A stretch of DNA of 64,000 nt from an uncultured Eubacterium sp. (GTDB lineage: Bacteria; Bacillota; Clostridia; Lachnospirales; Lachnospiraceae). The stretch is taken from the NCBI GenBank assembly GCA_905235555.1, contig CAJOMD010000008.1:1-64000 (forward strand), read 5' to 3'. The notes under the pieces were generated by a model. The model had not been told where the DNA came from and searched no databases. It saw only the letters and a list, made by a program, of their open reading frames with translations. Positions within the stretch are counted from its first letter, which is position 1, and each line of letters starts with the position of its first letter. The translations under genes and the position numbers were made by a program. Shown here piece after piece: positions 62,899 to 64,000 of the stretch.

Positions 62899-64000
62899 TT
62901 ACTTTTTAGTTTTTCTCTTCTTAATAGCACTCCATTTGCCAAATACTTTGATGCCATTTCCATCTAGTACATAAGCTCTAGCTTTAACATAAAGTTTTTT
63001 CTTTTTCTTTAACTTCTTAGACTTAAGAGTAACTTTAAGTTTTTTCGTATATTTTTTAGTTAATGCCTTTTTGTTCTTTTTAGCATTCTTCTTACTCTTG
63101 TAAACTGCTACTTGGTAACCTTTAGCTCCCTTGACCTTTTTAAGTTTAACTTTAAGTTTCTTTGCAGATCTCTTCTTCTTGTAAACTTTTTTAATCTTAG
63201 CCTTGCCAGGAGCCTTAACTGTAGTGGTTTCTGCCTGCTTAGTTGTAACTTCGCTTGGTTGCTGACCTGAAGCAGTCTCTGCTGTTGGTGCCTGTGTAGT
63301 GTCTCCTGTAGGAGCCTGTGTAGTAGGCTGTGTTGGAGATTGTGTAGTAGGCGCCTTAGTAGTAGTTGGAGCTGTTGGGTCAATTATCTCAATACTACTA
63401 AATGAAACCTTTGAACCTTTTAACAATTGATCAAAGTCAAATGCTAAGTTTTTATTAGTTCCTGTATATGTAAACTCTTTTTCAAATGTCTGTATTCCTG
63501 TGGCTGGATTAGGAACATTGAAATCATAATCCTTGTTGTCAATTGTCATTCTCAACTGTTTAGCATATTCAGGATTCTTATCAGCCGGTGCTACACTAGA
63601 TTCATCAATGTTCATCTTTACAGTTATTTTGTATGTTTTTCCTACAGTCAATGAGTCTAGATAATTATTTAATGTCGCTCTAACGGATCTAGCAGCAAAC
63701 CAACCTGACACGCTCTTCAAAGTCATCTTCACGCTAGATATATTAGCCGGATCACCCGTCACTTCATATCTCATAGCACCATATTTATCCTGAGTGGAAT
63801 CTGTAATTGCATATAATGTCCAAGGTGTGCCATCAGGTTTGAAGGCTATACCATTTGGAATATCTTGAGAATCATCATCTGGTCCCACAAATTCTATCTT
63901 TTGAATATTTAAAATTGCCTTTGGTGAAACCATATCTAGTTCAAATTCTACATCGTTTGTCTTTGTGTTATCATATGTCATTCTATTTCCACAAATTTCA
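62899..64000 (-). CDS. Secreted repeat protein paralogue, 5' end beyond the window (partial)
   Basis: The reading frame continues past the window edge (codons before the ORF-track Met read EICGNR), so the 5' part, with signal peptide and further modules, is missing. The visible part holds the end of one module and a full module like those of the 59356 gene (TPWTLYAITDSTQDKYGAMRY ... SVSGWFAARSVRATLNNYL). A long Thr/Pro/Gln linker (APTTQSPTQPTTQAPTGD) and a lysine-rich FN3-like C-terminus (KLKVKLKKVKGAKGYQVAVYK) follow. The two genes probably arose by tandem duplication and have separate terminators. Confidence 0.85.
   Translation of the reverse strand, partial: EICGNRMTYDNTKTNDVEFELDMVSPKAILNIQKIEFVGPDDDSQDIPNGIAFKPDGTPWTLYAITDSTQDKYGAMRYEVTGDPANISSVKMTLKSVSGWFAARSVRATLNNYLDSLTVGKTYKITVKMNIDESSVAPADKNPEYAKQLRMTIDNKDYDFNVPNPATGIQTFEKEFTYTGTNKNLAFDFDQLLKGSKVSFSSIEIIDPTAPTTTKAPTTQSPTQPTTQAPTGDTTQAPTAETASGQQPSEVTTKQAETTTVKAPGKAKIKKVYKKKRSAKKLKVKLKKVKGAKGYQVAVYKSKKNAKKNKKALTKKYTKKLKVTLKSKKLKKKKKLYVKARAYVLDGNGIKVFGKWSAIKKRKTKK

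Overview
The window is a gene-dense, AT-rich chromosomal segment, almost all of it read from the minus strand. Gene content points to a low-GC Gram-positive of the Clostridia, most likely Lachnospiraceae. The indicators are a large Gram-positive-type SRP RNA next to dnaX-ybaB-recR, hprK with a ROK glucokinase, NiaR, CarD, a split transketolase, a ZTP riboswitch, and secreted proteins ending in lysine-rich fibronectin-type-III-like modules. The family placement is inferred from gene families; no species is claimed. I see no prophage, IS element, CRISPR array, rRNA or tRNA.

Layout. 1-8.5 kb: the 3' end of a pyridoxamine kinase, DUF2752, metK, a 2-isopropylmalate synthase fused to an AraC-type DNA-binding domain, a secreted FN3 protein, murA, a membrane protein, and a divergent sigma-70-like protein lacking its DNA-reading parts. 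8.5-16.6 kb: SRP RNA, dnaX, ybaB, recR, a giant TPR/disordered/P-loop protein and split transketolase, with tadA upstream. 16.5-19.9 kb: an accessory island (DUF4143 ATPase, a frameshifted hypothetical gene, an AlbA_2/Schlafen-type protein under a palindromic operator, and a kinase remnant). 19.9-36 kb: a GH18 lipoprotein, an rRNA-methylase-like gene, dnaE, a membrane protein, and the chain ftsH-uvrC-hprK-glk-murB-rapZ-whiA.

35.5-48.7 kb: a fused nadB-nadC gene with its regulator niaR and a palindromic operator, pepD, a nucleotidyltransferase-family protein, CarD, DegV, metA, cinA, an EamA transporter, and a polar amino acid ABC transporter with a leader terminator. 48.8-54.1 kb: a five-gene phospholipid operon (GDPD, PAP2, YbhN-like, pssA, psd). 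54.1-57.1 kb: a ZTP-riboswitch-controlled purine pair (PurO-type IMP cyclohydrolase and stand-alone AICAR transformylase) and a flavin reductase-rubredoxin. 57.1-64 kb: a MoxR/VWA pair and two paralogous secreted repeat proteins, the second cut by the window end.

The most notable items are the LeuA-AraC fusion, the NadB-NadC fusion that keeps an internal Shine-Dalgarno and start codon, the ZTP-controlled two-enzyme finish to IMP synthesis, the sigma-like protein with acidic substitutions in regions 2.3-2.4 and no region 4, and the TPR/P-loop protein embedded in the replication/recombination operon. Where an SD sequence contradicted the ORF-track start, the start was moved and this is noted in the entry. 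No stretch longer than about 300 bases lacks a gene except 15768-16100, which holds the SRP RNA.
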